Source of the DNA: DATIKM01 sp035477595
Lineage (GTDB): Bacteria > Armatimonadota > Chthonomonadetes > Chthonomonadales > CAJBBX01
Direction of reading: 5' to 3'
Assembly: GCA_035477595.1 (NCBI GenBank)
Contig: DATIKM010000190.1
Location: 1 to 8,381 of the forward strand
Length of the DNA: 8,381 nt
Within the stretch, counting starts at the first letter, position 1. Each line of letters starts with the position of its first letter. The notes below the pieces were generated by a model, which worked only from the letters and a program-made list of their open reading frames with translations, was not told the DNA's origin and searched no databases. This document shows positions 6,339 to 8,381 of this stretch, piece after piece. Position numbers and translations under genes: made by a program.

Positions 6339-7850
6339 TCACCGCGCAGCGCGCCAGAGGGCTGGCTTGCTGCGCATCCCGGACCGATCCACCGCGGAGA
6401 CAGCCGCCGCCTCGAGCCCTGCGGGCGCGGGCGCTGCGCGCTCGCCCTGCGGCAGGATGGCGGTCGTCCACGCGCCCCCGACGCGCGTCTGCACGACCCA
6501 GAGCCGCGCTGTCTCATCGCCTCTCGGATCCCAGCGAAGGACGCGTTCCTCGGGCCGCTGCCCCTCGACGCGCAGCGCCGGCGTCGCCGGCGGCCGGTCG
6601 TCGAGCCACGGCGACGCGGGTACGAGGGCGGGCTCCCGATAGGGGCCACGCGCCAGCGCCGCCGCGATCCCGCCGCGATCCCTGAGCAGGGGCCTCATGC
6701 TGAAGTGCACGTTCCCCGTGGCGCCCGGCTGCGCGCGGGTAGCCTCGATCTGGTCCACGATCTCCTGAGACTCCCACGCGGTGGGCGACCCATCGGCGAC
6801 CCGGCTTGTGAAGTTCCCCGGCCAAACGTGGCGCCCGTGGACGTTCTGCTCCACCCACCACCGCAACAGGACCGGGTAGCTCTGGCCGGGCGCATCGATC
6901 CTCCAGTAGAGCTGCGGCGTCCAGTAGTCGAGCCACCCCTCACGGATCCAGCGCCGCGAGTCCGCATAGATCGCGGCGAACGCGTCCAGACCGCGGATGC
7001 CCGGAGGCGTGCCCGGTCGCCAGATGCCGAACGGGCTGATCCCGAACTTCACCCACGGTTTGGCAGCCTTGATCTCCCGATACAACCGCTCAATCAGCGT
7101 GTCCACATTGCTCCGGCGCCAGTCGTCCCGCTGCAGCTTGCCTCCTGACCGCACGTAGCGCGCCCAGGACGGACCGTCGGGGAAGTCCAGCAGCCGGCCC
7201 TGCGGGTCCCGCGTGGGGTAAGGGTAGAAGTAGTCGTCGAGGTGCACGCCGTCGATGTCGTAGCGACGGACGACGTCCATGATGACGCGAACCGTGTGAT
7301 CACGGACGGCGGGCTCGCCGGGGTCGAGCCACAGCATGCGCCCGTAGCGCCTGACCAGGTGGGGGTGCGTCCGGCTGATATGGTTGGCCGACACCGGCCC
7401 TGGTGCGGTGGAGTGGAGGGCGCGATAGGGGTTGAACCAGGCATGCACCTCGATGCCGCGCCGGTGGCCCTCCTCGATGGCGAATGCTAGCGGATCAAAG
7501 GGCGGGTCAGGCGCCTGGCCCATGCGACCGGTCAGGTGCGGCGACCACGGCTCGATGTCGGACTGATAGAGGGCGTCGCAGGCGGGCCGGACCTGCAGGA
7601 TGATCGCGTTCAGCCTGAGGCGCGCGGCCGTGTCGAAGATCGTCGCCAGCTCGGAGCGCATCTGGTCGGTGGTCAAGCCCGGTCGCGATGGCCAGTCGAT
7701 GTTGGCCACGGTGGCGACCCAGGCGGCGCGGAACTCGCGTGCCGGTTCGGGCGGCAAGTCGCTTGTCTGGCGAGGGCCTGCGCTTGGCGTCGCGAGCACC
7801 ACCAGGGCGGCCGCGATCGCGGGCCAGAGCGCAGAGCTCAGTTCAGGCAT
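6339..7850 (-). CDS. Secreted GHL10 (DUF187) glycosidase-like protein
   Basis: A 503-residue protein of the family-10-like glycosyl hydrolase group (YngK-like, DUF187). Members are TIM barrels thought to cleave polysaccharides or cell-wall glycans; the substrate here is unknown. Residues 8-24 form a hydrophobic signal segment, with likely cleavage near 24-30, so export is predicted. Family motifs: FRAAWVATVANIDWPS (40-55), NAIILQVRPACDALY (81-95), HAWFNPYR (136-143), DGVHLDDYFYP (200-210) with the paired aspartates 205-206 as likely active-site acids, VKFGISPFGIWR (267-278) and DYWTPQLYW (308-316). Residues about 420-500 look like a fibronectin-III-type domain, with AVDRSGMRS near its end. 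ATG 7850 is chosen because it places the signal peptide at the N-terminus, but no Shine-Dalgarno precedes it. The frame stays open to 8276, an extension I reject as Arg-rich and overlapping the HTH gene. First gene of the minus cluster. Confidence 0.9.
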   Translation of the reverse strand: MPELSSALWPAIAAALVVLATPSAGPRQTSDLPPEPAREFRAAWVATVANIDWPSRPGLTTDQMRSELATIFDTAARLRLNAIILQVRPACDALYQSDIEPWSPHLTGRMGQAPDPPFDPLAFAIEEGHRRGIEVHAWFNPYRALHSTAPGPVSANHISRTHPHLVRRYGRMLWLDPGEPAVRDHTVRVIMDVVRRYDIDGVHLDDYFYPYPTRDPQGRLLDFPDGPSWARYVRSGGKLQRDDWRRSNVDTLIERLYREIKAAKPWVKFGISPFGIWRPGTPPGIRGLDAFAAIYADSRRWIREGWLDYWTPQLYWRIDAPGQSYPVLLRWWVEQNVHGRHVWPGNFTSRVADGSPTAWESQEIVDQIEATRAQPGATGNVHFSMRPLLRDRGGIAAALARGPYREPALVPASPWLDDRPPATPALRVEGQRPEERVLRWDPRGDETARLWVVQTRVGGAWTTAILPQGERAAPAPAGLEAAAVSAVDRSGMRSKPALWRAAR

Positions 7851-7901
7851 GGGAGTTTGGGCGACCGAATGCCCGCCTGCGCCTGCCGGCGCCGCCGCTC
7901 C

Positions 7902-7927
7902 GCGACAGCCGTGGTGACGGCCGTCGC
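7902..7927 (-). promoter_or_regulatory. 11-bp leader hairpin upstream of the GHL10 gene
   Basis: Positions 7902-7912 and 7917-7927 are complementary around a 4-base loop. The only imperfect pair (7907 with 7922) becomes a U-G wobble in minus-strand RNA but an A-C mismatch in plus-strand RNA. The structure therefore favours a minus-strand transcript. It lies 51 bases before the GHL10 ATG and could modulate translation or mRNA stability. Confidence 0.4.
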
Positions 7928-8085
7928 CCGAGGCCACCAGCTCACCGACGCAGCGCCGTGGCCGAGGACCGCGCGCCTCCTGACGGGGCGCCGCACCGTC
8001 GAAAAGCCGGCGTGTTGCCCCAGTGTCACACCAGCCTCTGCTTCCGTCGCGTGTCCTCCTTGCGCGTGCAGCGGGCGCTTCCTGC

Positions 8086-8114
8086 AGTATAGCGCACGAG
8101 GGTGGAGCGGTGAC
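8086..8114 (-). promoter_or_regulatory. Putative sigma-70-type promoter of the GHL10 cluster
   Basis: TATACT (8091-8086, 5 of 6 to consensus) with a weak -35 GTCACC (8114-8109, 3 of 6) at 17-base spacing. It lies just after the HTH gene stop codon. A start near 8079 would give a leader of about 230 bases. An AT-rich hexamer is rare in this GC-rich DNA, which adds some weight. Confidence 0.45.
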
Positions 8115-8128
8115 GGCGCGAGCCGGCG

Positions 8129-8380
8129 CTACGGCGCGGAGCGTGCGGCGGGGGCGCCACTGTGGCTGTAGGCTGCGTACTCGCGGCGGATCTGGCGCAC
8201 GTGGTAGGCGATATTCGCGGACGTGCACCCAAGCGCGGTGCCAGCCTCTCTCCACGTGAGCCCGTGCAGAAGGCACCCGAGCACCGCGCGCTGGTAGGGC
8301 TTCAGCCCGCTGGCGAACTCCTCCATCCAGGCGCGCTCGAAGCCCGTCGGGCGGTCGTCGGCGCGCTCCTCGATCCCAGC
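8129..8380 (-). CDS. HTH protein, sigma region 4-like (5' part outside window)
   Basis: Only the last 83 residues are visible, ending at TAG 8131-8129; the frame is open to the window edge, so the gene probably starts beyond it. An internal ATG at 8326 would give a 65-residue protein, but upstream codons continue with plausible protein (GIEERADDRP, TGFERAW). Residues 25-67 resemble sigma-70 region 4 or a related HTH: GLKPYQRAVLGCLLHGLTW (25-43), then REAGTALGCTSANIAYHVRQ (44-63) with the usual Gly turn. The canonical Ile-Ala of the first HTH helix is replaced by Ala-Gly. A short tail rich in Ala, Pro and Ser follows. It may be a sigma-like or other transcription regulator; LuxR-type HTH is an alternative. 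Its role towards the downstream cluster is not shown. Confidence 0.65.
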   Translation of the reverse strand, partial: AGIEERADDRPTGFERAWMEEFASGLKPYQRAVLGCLLHGLTWREAGTALGCTSANIAYHVRQIRREYAAYSHSGAPAARSAP

Positions 8381-8381
8381 C

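Larger units (their letters stand above)
7851..8128 (-). other. 278-base leader/intergenic region upstream of the GHL10 gene
   Basis: No protein gene is convincing here. Reading on the minus strand it holds a promoter-like -10, then a perfect but orphan Shine-Dalgarno (AAGGAGGA, 8061-8054) with no ATG, GTG or TTG at normal spacing, then an 11-bp hairpin (7927-7902), and finally the GHL10 ATG without a ribosome binding site. A GTG-initiated 63-codon Arg-rich frame (8029-7838) overlaps that ATG by 13 bases; it could be a coupling leader ORF but is more likely a chance frame. Confidence 0.5.

Noticed and set aside
6305..6649. N-terminal extension of the DUF1444-like protein up to 6649
   Set aside because: It runs antiparallel to no gene but overlaps the 3' end of the GHL10 gene in another frame and is Arg-rich; GTG 6304 has a strong ribosome binding site.
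5600..7148. Two plus-strand open frames (5600-6685 and 6171-7148)
   Set aside because: Antisense shadows of the DUF1444-like and GHL10 genes with low-complexity Arg/Pro composition.
7536..8171. A 211-codon plus-strand open frame across the GHL10 leader
   Set aside because: Antisense to the signal peptide region and leader; no motif or ribosome binding site to support it.
7851..8276. N-terminal extension of the GHL10 protein up to 8276
   Set aside because: It overlaps the HTH gene and the promoter-like site, is Arg/Ala-rich, and would bury the signal peptide inside the protein.
1..8381. tRNA/rRNA genes, CRISPR arrays, transposon ends, riboswitches
   Set aside because: No cloverleaf-like segments, regularly spaced repeats, terminal inverted repeats with a transposase, or known riboswitch cores were seen on reading.

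Overview
This is a GC-rich (by eye about two thirds G+C) bacterial chromosomal segment with six protein genes, two of them cut by the window edges. I see no RNA gene, insertion sequence, phage gene or CRISPR array. High GC, purine-rich ribosome binding sites, and the mix of TIM-barrel carbohydrate-active proteins with rarely characterised DUF families fit an environmental Armatimonadota-, Planctomycetota- or Chloroflexota-like genome. That taxonomic guess is inference and weak.

Layout. The plus strand of the left part carries the 3' part of a CBS-pair protein with a degenerate GGDEF domain (2-832). After a 175-base gap with a hairpin and a short palindrome comes a 768-residue TIM-barrel glycoside-hydrolase-like protein (1008-3314), whose N-terminus holds two copies of an HTH-like motif. 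That gene ends only 12 bases from the end of a convergent minus-strand cluster.

Read in its own direction, the minus-strand cluster is: a secreted GHL10/DUF187-type glycosidase-like protein (7850-6339), a DUF1444/YtpQ-like protein (6304-5369), an NADP-type isocitrate dehydrogenase of the long, Thermus-like form (5272-3806), and a small six-cysteine DUF6951-like protein (3743-3327). Gaps of 34, 97 and 62 bases make a single transcript possible, although the gap before the dehydrogenase could hold its own weak promoter. Upstream of the cluster, across a 278-base leader with a good -10 box, an orphan perfect Shine-Dalgarno and an 11-bp hairpin, lies the 3' end of a sigma-region-4-like HTH gene (8380-8129).

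How the genes work together is not obvious. The two sugar-hydrolase-like proteins suggest polysaccharide or glycoside processing, and the dehydrogenase is central metabolism. The cluster looks like ordinary co-directional chromosomal genes rather than a dedicated system. I found no convincing new biological system. The best leads are the duplicated RNW motif in the TIM-barrel protein, the inactive-looking GGDEF domain, and the long structured leader of the GHL10 gene.
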